Counted from the stretch's first letter, positions 15,897 to 23,167 are shown. The stretch: DNA of 24,990 nucleotides from JAAFJT01 sp043744275 (GCA_043744275.1 JAYTUY010000101.1:1-24990), one strand, 5' to 3'. Made by a program: numbers and translations. The notes: generated by a model not told the origin, from the sequence alone.

Positions 15897-17180
15897 TTAA
15901 AAAACATAATGCTCTAATATAAATGCTGCAGCTCCTGCAAAATAGCCCAATGCAGCCAATAATGAAATTCGTTTGACATACCAAAAGAACTCAATCTTCT
16001 CCATACCCATAGCCGCCACTCCAGCTGCTGAACCAATGATTAGAATCGAACCACCCGTGCCAGCGCAATAAGCAATCAAGTGCCAGAACTTATCGTCTTG
16101 AGGAAATTGCTCCAATGAATACATGCCCATAGAAGCCGCCACCAAAGGCACGTTATCAACAATAGCAGATATTAATCCAATCACCACCGCTATAACTGAT
16201 TGATTGCCAATTGTTTGCGTCAACCACTCGGCGCACCCCCTCAGTATTCCCGTGCTTTCAAGTGCTCCAACAGCTAAAAGAATACCGACAAAAAACATAA
16301 TGCTCGGTGTATCGACTCGCTCTAAAGCACTCTTGACAGATAAAGCGGTTTTATCCGTTTGGTCTTTATCGCTATGCATCAATTCAGTGATTGCCCACAT
16401 GACGCCCAAGCTCAAAAGCATACCCATAAACGGTGGTAAATGCGTAACAGTTTTGAAAATAGGAACGAATATTAATGCCCCAATTCCAAGAAAAAAGACA
16501 ATTGATTTATGCCGTTCTGAAAGGCTATCCACTTTGACTTTAGTATCGTTGTTCACATCCATAGGTTCTAAATTGCCTTTCATTTTCAACGAAACTACCA
16601 GCAAGGGGACAATAAGGCAGATAATACTCGGCACAAACACATACTCCATCAACTTTGCTGTTGTGACTTGTTTTCCAATCCATAACATAGTGGTTGTCAC
16701 GTCGCCAATTGGTGACCAAGCACCGCCCGCATTGGCTGCTATGACAATAATGCTCGCTAAAAACAACTTGTCTTCTCGGTCATTCACCAATTTTCTAATA
16801 AAAGAAATCATGACAATTGTCGTTGTCAAATTGTCCAAAACGGATGATAAAAAAAAACTTAAAATGCCAATAATCCACAACAACGTAACCTTTTTACGGG
16901 TTTTAACTCGCGAAACGATGACATCAAAGCCTTCGTGAGCATCTATCAACTCTACGATGGTCATGGCACCTAATAAAAAGAATAGAATTTGAGCAGATTC
17001 AGCAAATTTTTCAATCAAATGATGCTCGACGGTATCCATTGGTGTATCGCTGAAAGCATAGAGCGTCCAGCATAAAACGCCAGTCATGAGAGCCACTGCT
17101 GCTTTATCTATTTTGATATTGTGTTCAAAAACAATAGCAGAGTAGCCTATAATAAAAGTGAGAATAATAGCAACTAACAT
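15897..17180 (-). CDS. nhaD: NhaD-type Na+/H+ antiporter
   Basis: An inner membrane antiporter that expels Na+ (or Li+) in exchange for protons, of the NhaD branch of the ion transporter (IT) superfamily. The 427-residue protein is almost wholly hydrophobic, with about 11-13 predicted membrane spans. Conserved family features visible are SSVLDNLTTTIV (112-123), AANAGGAWSPIGDVTTT (148-164) and the second DN motif in AIVDNVPLVAAS (339-350). The paired Asp-Asn motifs and the GDVTT stretch are the transport core. There is no N-terminal signal sequence beyond the first helix. It is divergent from the ClC chloride protein gene, with a 129-base gap. Ion homeostasis is a plausible shared theme for the two. 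Dispersed motif copy 12 is read here as Ile-Leu-Arg-Gly (312-315), in a loop. Confidence 0.93.
   Translation of the reverse strand: MLVAIILTFIIGYSAIVFEHNIKIDKAAVALMTGVLCWTLYAFSDTPMDTVEHHLIEKFAESAQILFFLLGAMTIVELIDAHEGFDVIVSRVKTRKKVTLLWIIGILSFFLSSVLDNLTTTIVMISFIRKLVNDREDKLFLASIIVIAANAGGAWSPIGDVTTTMLWIGKQVTTAKLMEYVFVPSIICLIVPLLVVSLKMKGNLEPMDVNNDTKVKVDSLSERHKSIVFFLGIGALIFVPIFKTVTHLPPFMGMLLSLGVMWAITELMHSDKDQTDKTALSVKSALERVDTPSIMFFVGILLAVGALESTGILRGCAEWLTQTIGNQSVIAVVIGLISAIVDNVPLVAASMGMYSLEQFPQDDKFWHLIAYCAGTGGSILIIGSAAGVAAMGMEKIEFFWYVKRISLLAALGYFAGAAAFILEHYVF
16236..16247 (-). repeat. Dispersed motif copy 12 (ATACTGAGGGGG)
   Basis: Inside nhaD on its coding strand: ATA CTG AGG GGG gives Ile-Leu-Arg-Gly. 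Confidence 0.85.
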
Positions 17181-17309
17181 AAATGACCGAGATTAAAAAA
17201 GTTGAAATGACCAATTAAATTTTGATTGACTTTTATAGTGCAGTTATCCAATAAAAGGATTTGATTTGCAAATGAAGGGAAAAGATAAGTAAATACTATA
17301 AAAAATTAG

Positions 17310-19130
17310 ATGAAATCGGTAAAATACATTTTGAATAATATGTCGCAACTCATTTTTAAGTTGCAACAAAAGCTGTCGCCTAAGCAATTTCAGATATTTG
17401 CAGCCATCATCGTTGGCATCGCAGCTGGTGCTATGGCGGCTATTTTAAAAACGTCGGTTCACTCCATTCATTCATTTACGAATGCCGTTTTAACTGATAA
17501 TTCAGAAAAAACGGATGGCTTGTTTTCTCCTGAAAAAATGCCTATTAAAGTCTTTTTACCCATTATAGGTATCGCGTTAACGGTGTGGTTTGTCAAAAAA
17601 ATACTGAGGGGGGATTTGGGCAAAGGCGTTTCAAATATTCTCTACGAAATTGCTCAAAAGTCAGCTTATGTCAAGCGGCATAAACTCTTTTCACACGTCA
17701 TTACAAGTGCTTTGACGGTGGGCTTAGGCGGTTCGGCAGGTTTGGAAGCCCCTATTGTCATAACGGGTTCGGCAGTCGGTAGCAATATTGCAACGGCTTG
17801 GAACTTGCCTTATCGAGAACGAGTATTATTTTTAGGATGTGGGGCGGCGGCTGGTATAGCGGCGGTCTTTAATTCGCCGATTGCAGGCGTCATGTTTGCT
17901 ATGGAAGTGCTTTTGGCGGAGGTGACATTGTCTTCATTTATACCTTTAATTATATCGGCAGCGGTTGGTGCATTATTTTCTAAAATTGTATTCAATGAAT
18001 CTACTTTGTTTCAATTTCGATTGCAGGAGGCATTTAATTATAAAAATGTGCCTTATTATCTCATACTCGCCGTTGTTTCAGCATTTATTTCACTCTATTA
18101 TGTCCGTGTTTCGCACGTTATTTCTCATTTTTTTAAAAATTGGCAAATCAATGTTTATTCAAAAGCTTTGATAGGCGGTTTAACATTGGCTGGTCTTATC
18201 TATATTTTCCCTTCACTTTTTGGGGAAGGGTATGCGAGTATTCGCTTATTAGCGGATGGACAAACAGATGTTTTATTGAAAAATAGTATTTTTTCAGAAC
18301 ATCGTTTTCAAGAATGGTGGGTGATTGCTTTTATCGGGGCGACTATATTTGTGAAAGCCATTGCCACGAGTGTTACTTTATCGAGTGGTGGCAATGGGGG
18401 CAATTTTGCTCCTTCTCTCTTTGTCGGTGCGTTTGTAGGCTATTGTTTTGCCTTGATTTTCAATAAAACATTTGGTTTGAATTTGCCTTTGGGCAATTTT
18501 AGCATGGTCGGAATGGCTGGCATACTGAGTGGTGTCATGTACGCTCCTTTGACAGGTATTTTCCTAATCGCCGAAGTGACGGGTGGTTATGAACTCATCA
18601 TTCCTTTGATGATTGTTTCAACGCTTTCTAATTTTATTGTCAGACACTTTGAACCCGTTTCTTTAGAAGTACGCGACATGATTGCTCGCGGCGAAGTATT
18701 CAGCCACGATAAAGACCGCAATATTTTATTGTTGTTAAAAACATCGAATGTAATTGAAATGGATTTCAAAACTATTGAAGTACAATCAACTTTGAGAGAA
18801 TTGATAGTGGTTATAAAGGATTCAAAGCGCAATCTGTTTGCTGTCATCAATTCAGACAACGAACTCGAAGGCATCATCACCCTCGACGATGTGCGCAATG
18901 TGATGTTTGAAACCGATAAATACGATAAAATATTCATCAAAACCTTGATGACAGCACCCCCCTCAGTATTGAGCACCAACGAAAGCATGAGCGACATTAT
19001 GAAAAAATTTGACGACACTCAAGCATGGAATCTGCCCGTAGTAGATGAAAACAATCATTTTATAGGCTTTATTTCCAAATCACATATCTTTTCAAAATAT
19101 AGAAATGAATTGATTGAAATGAGTAAATAG
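17310..19130 (+). CDS. ClC-family chloride channel/transporter with C-terminal CBS pair
   Basis: A membrane protein passing chloride (or related anions) across the inner membrane. The membrane part (about 28-450) has GSAGLEAPIV (141-150), matching the G-x-E-G-P filter region with the gating glutamate at Glu146, and GGNGGNFAPSLFVGAF (360-375), matching the GGIFAP-type anion site. After the membrane part, two CBS domains follow (about 485-535 and 547-600; GIITLDDV and GFISKSHIF), probably nucleotide-sensing. At the position of the internal proton glutamate of E. coli ClC (FIIEEMR) this protein has FAMEVLL, with Val200 where Glu203 should be. That residue is Val in many eukaryotic chloride channels, so it may not exchange protons; this is inference. 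Length 606 residues. Met11 at 17340 is an alternative start. Two motif copies lie inside (ILRG 98-101, PSV 551-553). Confidence 0.93.
   Translation: MKSVKYILNNMSQLIFKLQQKLSPKQFQIFAAIIVGIAAGAMAAILKTSVHSIHSFTNAVLTDNSEKTDGLFSPEKMPIKVFLPIIGIALTVWFVKKILRGDLGKGVSNILYEIAQKSAYVKRHKLFSHVITSALTVGLGGSAGLEAPIVITGSAVGSNIATAWNLPYRERVLFLGCGAAAGIAAVFNSPIAGVMFAMEVLLAEVTLSSFIPLIISAAVGALFSKIVFNESTLFQFRLQEAFNYKNVPYYLILAVVSAFISLYYVRVSHVISHFFKNWQINVYSKALIGGLTLAGLIYIFPSLFGEGYASIRLLADGQTDVLLKNSIFSEHRFQEWWVIAFIGATIFVKAIATSVTLSSGGNGGNFAPSLFVGAFVGYCFALIFNKTFGLNLPLGNFSMVGMAGILSGVMYAPLTGIFLIAEVTGGYELIIPLMIVSTLSNFIVRHFEPVSLEVRDMIARGEVFSHDKDRNILLLLKTSNVIEMDFKTIEVQSTLRELIVVIKDSKRNLFAVINSDNELEGIITLDDVRNVMFETDKYDKIFIKTLMTAPPSVLSTNESMSDIMKKFDDTQAWNLPVVDENNHFIGFISKSHIFSKYRNELIEMSK
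17601..17613 (+). repeat. Dispersed motif copy 13 (ATACTGAGGGGGG)
   Basis: Six-G copy in the ClC gene, coding strand: ATA CTG AGG GGG gives Ile-Leu-Arg-Gly. The base after the G run is A, unlike most copies. Confidence 0.85.
18957..18969 (-). repeat. Dispersed motif copy 14 (ATACTGAGGGGGG)
   Basis: Six-G copy between the two CBS domains of the ClC protein; the coding strand reads CCC TCA GTA, Pro-Ser-Val. Confidence 0.85.
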
Positions 19131-19132
19131 AG

Positions 19133-19223
19133 TTGAAAGTTGAAAGTTGAAAGATGAGAGTTTGAACTCAATTCATTTCAACTCCAAACTCTCAACTTTC
19201 AACTCAAAACTCTCAACTCATAA
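19133..19223. repeat. Inverted pair of heptanucleotide tracts (TTGAAAG / CTCTCAA), hairpin after ClC
   Basis: Starting 2 bases past the ClC stop: TTGAAAG three times and ATGAGAG (19133-19160); then inverted CTCTCAA, CTTTCAA, CTCAAAA, CTCTCAA, CTCATAA (19189-19223). Bases 19146-19164 pair with 19185-19203 at 18 of 19 positions. It could act as a terminator hairpin but lacks a T run. Confidence 0.88.
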
Positions 19224-19264
19224 AATATGTTAAAACGATATGTTATAATAAAATGTTATTTATC

Positions 19265-19295
19265 TTGACAAGCGTCAAATACACCTATATATTTG
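19265..19295 (+). promoter_or_regulatory. Bacteroidota promoter for the DUF6345-type gene, with overlapping dyad
   Basis: TTG (19265-19267), 20 bases, then TATATTTG (19288-19295), matching the TTG / TAnnTTTG housekeeping consensus of this phylum. The -33 box sits in a dyad, TTGAC-AAGC-GTCAA (19265-19278), that could be an operator. The start site would be near 19300, giving a leader of about 185 bases. The rest of the 356-base gap 19131-19486 is the heptamer hairpin and this leader. Confidence 0.7.
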
Positions 19296-19399
19296 CACAT
19301 TAAAGTCAATAAACGACTTGCATTTTTTACCCTAAATAACCTTTTGACAAACTATTCCTAACACGCCCTTTTTCCTTATACGTCCCTTTTGAGTTTAAA

Positions 19400-19447
19400 A
19401 TGCAATGTAATTTGCTGGCTTTAATCTCCCCCGTCTTGGTGGAGTAA
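19400..19447 (+). other. Possible 15-codon leader ORF
   Basis: ATG at 19400 opens MQCNLLALISPVLVE and stops at TAA 19445-19447, 39 bases before the main gene and in the same frame. It lies within the predicted leader. It could be a leader peptide, a decayed N-terminus or chance; no ribosome binding site is evident. Confidence 0.15.
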
Positions 19448-19486
19448 GGAAATCTTATTTAATTAACTATCCAAAATCATTAACTG

Positions 19487-21139
19487 ATGTTAGCTCAAAT
19501 TTTAAAAAACGAATCGCCTTTCGGCGCAAGCAACCTCACCAAAGCGGTGATCAATGGCTCGCAAGATTTTTATGGTGCCTGCAGCCTTCAACAATTTAGC
19601 TCTGCCAGCTCTCTTTCTCAAACCCATGCCGATGCCCAAGGTTGGCTCGATTATCCAACAGGTTTTCAGCCTGCCAACTTTTGGTTCAAAGATGCAGGTG
19701 TGAAAGTTTGGGAGTATGAAGAAACGTATGATAATTGGCAAGACACTTATGGCGCTGATGCCGTATTGGCTTTTTACCATTCAGGTCATGGCAATATGGA
19801 CTCTAATGGCGTATTTCAAGCACCGCTTGGGGGTGTTTGGGACAATCGCGATTGGGCATTTTCTAATCGGATGGCTTTGGGCAATGAGCAAGTACGCTAC
19901 CTCTTCTGGTCAACTTGTTTTTCACTGCGCGTATTAGGTGGTCATAATCCAATTAGGACTTGGCACAATTCTAACCTCGGCATGAGGATGATTTTCGGCT
20001 ATGAAACCACCAGTGTTGACAATCCGAATTATGGCAAATTCTTTTGGGAGGAATGGAACAAAGGAAAGTCATTTAGTCAAGCCTTTTTGGATGCCAGTTG
20101 GCGCATTTCAAGTGGGCAGGCCCCCTCAGTATGTGCTATGGGTGCGAGTGCTCAAGAAGCTAAAGACAGACTTTATAATGAAAGAATTTTTAATTGGGGT
20201 GCAGTTGCCCGCAATTATTATGAGTGGCGTTGGTATTATTCACGTTCTGTCAATGCCAATTTGAAAGCATCTGAAGCTAAAGTAGAGATGCCAGAAGACC
20301 TTAAAATTGCTATTTTAGGATCCGTTGACGTAGAAGCCTCAGTCAAAAGATTGTCTTCAGCTTTGGGATATGGTAAAAAAGCGGCTTCAAATATTGAAGT
20401 TGATAAAAATGGTAATTTCTATATGAACAATAAAGATATGCACCTTTTTGTCGGTAAAGACGGACGCTTTGACGCTCAATTAGCCAAACCAAATCACGAA
20501 AATGAGAAGCAAATTGATACGGATAAAGCTCAAAAAATAGCTGAGAACTTGATGAGCGACCATGCCCTACATCAAGGGGTGAAGTTGAAACTTGATAATA
20601 TTCGCTATGAAAACGCTTGCAATGGTAGCACAGTCGGTTCAGGTAAAATGGCAGATCCTTACGTAACGGGTACTACTTTTGAATTCCGTCAAGTCATTAA
20701 TGGCTTCAAAACAGTCAATGAAGATGCGGGCGTTGTCAGAGTGAGCATTGACAACGATGGAAAAATTACGCATATACACAATTCTACAAGAGAAGTGGTT
20801 GATTTATCGATTAAACCTAAATCAGCTCCAAAAGCTGCCCCAAAATCGCCATCTGACCCTGCTTCAAGAGGTGTAGAGGATAAGTCTATGGATATTGAAG
20901 CTGCTTTTGCTCATGAATTGGCTCGCTTTGTACATGCTGATTCAAATGGCAATGGTAATGGCAATAGAGGCACAAGAGCCGTTGACCCTGAACCGGTTGT
21001 TGCAAGTATCAAACAATCTGAAGTCGGTTATGATGTTTCTAAAAACTATGGCAAATTAGTCGCTCGGCGTACTTACGAATTGGATATGGGCAGCAATTGT
21101 CAGAAATTGTATAAAGTTCAAGTACCTATATTTGATTAA
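19487..21139 (+). CDS. DUF6345-type caspase-fold-like protein with PepSY/FTP-like C-terminal region
   Basis: A putative clan-CD-like cysteine peptidase or its inactive relative. The N-terminal domain (about 20-250) has FYHSGHGN (97-104, His98 and His101) after a hydrophobic strand, then LFWSTCFSLRV (139-149, Cys144), the His-Gly ... hydrophobic-Ser-x-Cys layout of caspase, gingipain and clostripain folds. The family recalls DUF6345; this is recognition from memory. Residues 260-440 hold RQVINGFKTVNEDAGVVRVSIDNDGKI (401-427), resembling FTP/PepSY propeptide domains of secreted metalloproteases. A Lys/Pro/Ala/Ser linker follows (443-462), then an Asn/Gly-rich stretch (486-494). No signal peptide is seen, and in-frame stops just upstream prevent extension. 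Length 550. A chagasin-like lipoprotein gene follows in the same direction, 350 bases away. Motif copy 15 encodes PSV at 213-215. Confidence 0.7.
   Translation: MLAQILKNESPFGASNLTKAVINGSQDFYGACSLQQFSSASSLSQTHADAQGWLDYPTGFQPANFWFKDAGVKVWEYEETYDNWQDTYGADAVLAFYHSGHGNMDSNGVFQAPLGGVWDNRDWAFSNRMALGNEQVRYLFWSTCFSLRVLGGHNPIRTWHNSNLGMRMIFGYETTSVDNPNYGKFFWEEWNKGKSFSQAFLDASWRISSGQAPSVCAMGASAQEAKDRLYNERIFNWGAVARNYYEWRWYYSRSVNANLKASEAKVEMPEDLKIAILGSVDVEASVKRLSSALGYGKKAASNIEVDKNGNFYMNNKDMHLFVGKDGRFDAQLAKPNHENEKQIDTDKAQKIAENLMSDHALHQGVKLKLDNIRYENACNGSTVGSGKMADPYVTGTTFEFRQVINGFKTVNEDAGVVRVSIDNDGKITHIHNSTREVVDLSIKPKSAPKAAPKSPSDPASRGVEDKSMDIEAAFAHELARFVHADSNGNGNGNRGTRAVDPEPVVASIKQSEVGYDVSKNYGKLVARRTYELDMGSNCQKLYKVQVPIFD
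20121..20132 (-). repeat. Dispersed motif copy 15 (ATACTGAGGGGG)
   Basis: In the DUF6345-type gene; the coding strand reads CCC TCA GTA, Pro-Ser-Val. The base after the G run is C. Confidence 0.85.
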
Positions 21140-21190
21140 TAATTTGAATTGAAATAATAGGCTCAACTTGGGTTTGTGTAATAAGTGTTT

Positions 21191-21344
21191 TGATACTACG
21201 TATCAATAGAAATCTTAAATTCTGTGGTTATTATAAATATTTTGACTCTCCGAGTCATTAAAAGCGAGAATTCAAATGACTCGGAGAGTCAAAATGTTTA
21301 TAATAATCACAGATTTTAGGATTTCATGCTGACACGTAGTGTCA
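21191..21344. repeat. About 70-bp-arm inverted repeat containing four 15-bp hairpins
   Basis: Arms 21191-21259 and 21275-21344 are inverted copies; the inner 39 bases (21221-21259 against 21275-21313) match at 37 positions. Each arm holds two 6-3-6 hairpins: TGATAC-TAC-GTATCA (21191-21205) and TGACTC-TCC-GAGTCA (21243-21257) left; TGACTC-GGA-GAGTCA (21277-21291) and TGACAC-GTA-GTGTCA (21330-21344) right. The outer hairpins differ by a paired T-A to C-G change. It fills the middle of the 350-base gap 21140-21489; the rest shows nothing clear. Confidence 0.93.
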
Positions 21345-21489
21345 TAATGTTTATCTAACTAATTGATTATCAATTGATTAAAAGATATGGGTAATGGACA
21401 GAGTTTCTCCTAAAGGGATTCCTTCGGAAAAACTTGTTGCAAGTTGCGCTTTGAAAATCAATTAATTATATAAGTCAACTCCAACCAAA

Positions 21490-21945
21490 ATGAAAAAAAA
21501 TAGTATTTTTTATCTCTTACTCTATATCTTTTTAACCTTTATTTGTTGTCATCAAAATAAAAACTCGACTCAAAATAAGGGCTTACCCGACTATATGGAT
21601 AGTTCAAAAACCGCTATTTCTTCACGTCCAAATACTCAAAATAATATGAAAACAATCAATTTGAAACTTGGAGAAGAAACCACCATCGAACTCAAAGAAC
21701 TTGAAGGCTATACTTGGTATTATGAAGTGAAACCAGATTGGGTGATTAGTATGACTGAAGAATATGATGCGCCTTATAAATCCGCTTCAAAATCAGATGT
21801 GGCTGATGTAGCTAAGTCAACGAAAGTTTTTAAAATAAAAACCTTGAAAAAAGGGGAAGCCTCAATTCGATTTTATGAAATTCATGCCTGGGAGCAAAAG
21901 TCAAAGCCGATAGATGAAAAATTTTATACAATCACAATTGAATGA
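21490..21945 (+). CDS. Lipoprotein, possibly a chagasin-like (I42) protease inhibitor
   Basis: A 151-residue protein with a lipoprotein signal (hydrophobic 6-18, acceptor Cys19 or Cys20 in FICC), so anchored in a membrane facing the periplasm or outside. The mature domain (about 53-150) is beta-rich. It begins TINLKLGEETTIELKELEGYTW, with EGYTW (72-76) aligning to the NPTTGY-x-W loop of chagasin inhibitors, and has GEASIRFYEIHAWE (122-135) matching the G-x-A-x-I-x-F-x-Y-x-RPWE segment. The canonical NPTTG and RPW residues are missing, so inhibitory function is uncertain; chagasins act on papain-family (C1) cysteine proteases. It lies downstream of the caspase-fold-like gene, but the large inverted repeat separates them. 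It converges on the deoxynucleoside kinase gene. Confidence 0.6.
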   Translation: MKKNSIFYLLLYIFLTFICCHQNKNSTQNKGLPDYMDSSKTAISSRPNTQNNMKTINLKLGEETTIELKELEGYTWYYEVKPDWVISMTEEYDAPYKSASKSDVADVAKSTKVFKIKTLKKGEASIRFYEIHAWEQKSKPIDEKFYTITIE

Positions 21946-22007
21946 CCTCAAAATACTTTTAATTCCTATTTAATTTATATCACTGTCGTTAAAACTAAAT
22001 AAGTGGA

Positions 22008-22035
22008 CTCTCAACTTTCAACTCTCAACTCTCAA
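22008..22035. repeat. Heptanucleotide tract CTCTCAA/CTTTCAA x4 overlapping a gene end
   Basis: Units CTCTCAA, CTTTCAA, CTCTCAA, CTCTCAA (22008-22035), the same family as the tract after the ClC gene. It runs through the stop codon of the kinase gene and encodes its last residues. Confidence 0.88.
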
Positions 22036-22665
22036 CTTATGCACCCCTTTTGGAAATTGGCTTTTCAATATGTCAACAATATCTTCATAAAATGAGCGGT
22101 TGTTGATAAAATCTATGCCTTCTACATCTATAATCACAATTGGCAGATTCGTTTCTGTTCTGAAATATTCAAAATAAACGTTTTGGATATTGGTGAGATA
22201 ATCCGCTGAAATATGCGTTTCATAAGTCCTACCTCGTTTCTTAATATTCGACATCAAATCGTCCACACTTCTATGCAAATAGACCAATAAATCAGGCTTT
22301 GGAAATGATGCATTCAGCACTTCAAAAAGGCTCATAAACAAGCGAAACTCTTCAATATTTAGGCTATTTTTAGCAAAAAGACGAGTTTTTAAGAAAAAAT
22401 AGTCGCTGATACTGAGGGGGGTAAACATATCCACTTCGGCAAACGCCGCTTGCAATTGCTTATGCCTTTCGGTCATAAAAAACAACTCAACAGGGAAGGC
22501 ATATCGCTCAGGAGATTCGTAAAACAGCGGTAAAAACGGATTGTCTGTAAATTGCTCCAAGACCAACCGACAGTCGTAATCCTGCGACAACATTTCGCAA
22601 AAGGTCGTCTTGCCTGCGCCGATATTGCCTTCAATGGCTATAAAATTGTAAGGAAATGGATTCAT
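22018..22665 (-). CDS. Deoxynucleoside kinase family protein
   Basis: A cytoplasmic salvage enzyme that phosphorylates deoxynucleosides using a nucleoside triphosphate. The P-loop GNIGAGKTT is at 13-21. Next come EQFTDNPFLPLFYE (37-50) and the FFMTERHKQL helix (62-71), typical of the dGK/dAK-like bacterial group. The base-binding/DRS-equivalent region reads ISDYFFLKTRLFA (86-98), and the lid lies in LHRSVDDLMSNIKKRGR (130-146). Length 215 is normal. The specific base (dA, dG, dC or T) cannot be told. It begins 3 bases after the folK stop, so the two form an operon. The final residues, roughly KLRVES, are encoded by a heptamer repeat that also supplies the stop codon. Motif copy 16 is read as Pro-Leu-Ser-Ile (83-86). 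Confidence 0.9.
   Translation of the reverse strand: MNPFPYNFIAIEGNIGAGKTTFCEMLSQDYDCRLVLEQFTDNPFLPLFYESPERYAFPVELFFMTERHKQLQAAFAEVDMFTPLSISDYFFLKTRLFAKNSLNIEEFRLFMSLFEVLNASFPKPDLLVYLHRSVDDLMSNIKKRGRTYETHISADYLTNIQNVYFEYFRTETNLPIVIIDVEGIDFINNRSFYEDIVDILKSQFPKGVHKLRVES
22409..22421 (+). repeat. Dispersed motif copy 16 (ATACTGAGGGGGG)
   Basis: Six-G copy in the kinase gene; the coding strand reads CCC CTC AGT ATC, Pro-Leu-Ser-Ile. Confidence 0.85.
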
Positions 22666-22668
22666 AAA

Positions 22669-23163
22669 TTAATCAATCATAATCACATCAAGCGGGTCAT
22701 TGCAGTCAAAATAAATGTCTTCAATGGGTAGTTTCAAAATAGGGTGTTCCACTTCGCCCGCTATTTCCATCAGCGGCACCAGTACGAAATTGCGCTCATG
22801 CATGTGAGGATGCGGTATTTTCAAGTCTTTTTCATTCAAAATCAAATTATCAATCATCAAAATATCAATATCCAACACCCGAGCCACCCATTTTTCAGTG
22901 CGAACTCGCCCCATTAATTCCTCGATTTTCAATATACTCCGCAATATTTCATGCGGCGACTGAGGGGTCTCGACGATGAGTGCCTGATTGATAAAATCGG
23001 GTTGATTGGTCACGCCCCAAGCCTGAGTTTCGTATAAGCGAGACGCTTTTTTAATTTGACCGATGTATTGTTCAACCAAACCATTGGCTTGTCGCAAATT
23101 ATCCTCTCTATCCCCTAAGTTGGAGCCTGTATGTAAATATACTTTTTTCATTTTACCTGCCAT
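22669..23163 (-). CDS. folK: 2-amino-4-hydroxy-6-hydroxymethyldihydropteridine pyrophosphokinase
   Basis: HPPK transfers pyrophosphate from ATP to the pterin, the step before dihydropteroate synthase in folate synthesis, in the cytoplasm. Visible features: GSNLGD (13-18), ETQAWGVTNQPDFINQ (45-60), RVRTEKWVARVLDIDIL (86-102), whose LDIDIL carries the Mg-binding Asp pair, and IPHPHMHERNFVLVPL (116-131). The usual Trp-Gly-Pro-Arg before LDIDIL is here Trp-Val-Ala-Arg, a small deviation. Length 164 is typical for a monofunctional enzyme. Met1 is chosen because a TACATTTG promoter box ends 4 bases before it; Met5 is the alternative and resembles the usual family N-terminus (MKKVYL). It is first in an operon with the kinase. 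Motif copy 17 is read as Thr-Pro-Gln-Ser (66-69). Confidence 0.94.
   Translation of the reverse strand: MAGKMKKVYLHTGSNLGDREDNLRQANGLVEQYIGQIKKASRLYETQAWGVTNQPDFINQALIVETPQSPHEILRSILKIEELMGRVRTEKWVARVLDIDILMIDNLILNEKDLKIPHPHMHERNFVLVPLMEIAGEVEHPILKLPIEDIYFDCNDPLDVIMID
22959..22967 (+). repeat. Dispersed motif copy 17 (ACTGAGGGG core)
   Basis: In folK; the coding strand reads CCT CAG T, Pro-Gln-Ser. The upstream base is G (CGACTG), one of two copies lacking the TA. Confidence 0.75.
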
Positions 23164-23167
23164 TCGG

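Noticed and set aside
16204..16938. 244-codon plus-strand open frame
   Set aside because: It is antisense to the well-supported nhaD gene, has no family features and follows the codon pattern of the opposite strand.
18522..18532. Additional motif copy (ATACTGAGTGG)
   Set aside because: One G is replaced by T, so it lacks the ACTGAGGGG core common to all others; kept as a near miss.
18587..19018. 143-codon minus-strand open frame
   Set aside because: Antisense shadow of the ClC/CBS coding region, with low-complexity Ser/Leu composition.
21410..21440. Small TTCC-TTC-GGAA hairpin near the lipoprotein gene
   Set aside because: Only a 4-bp stem, too short to claim as a member of the hairpin class.
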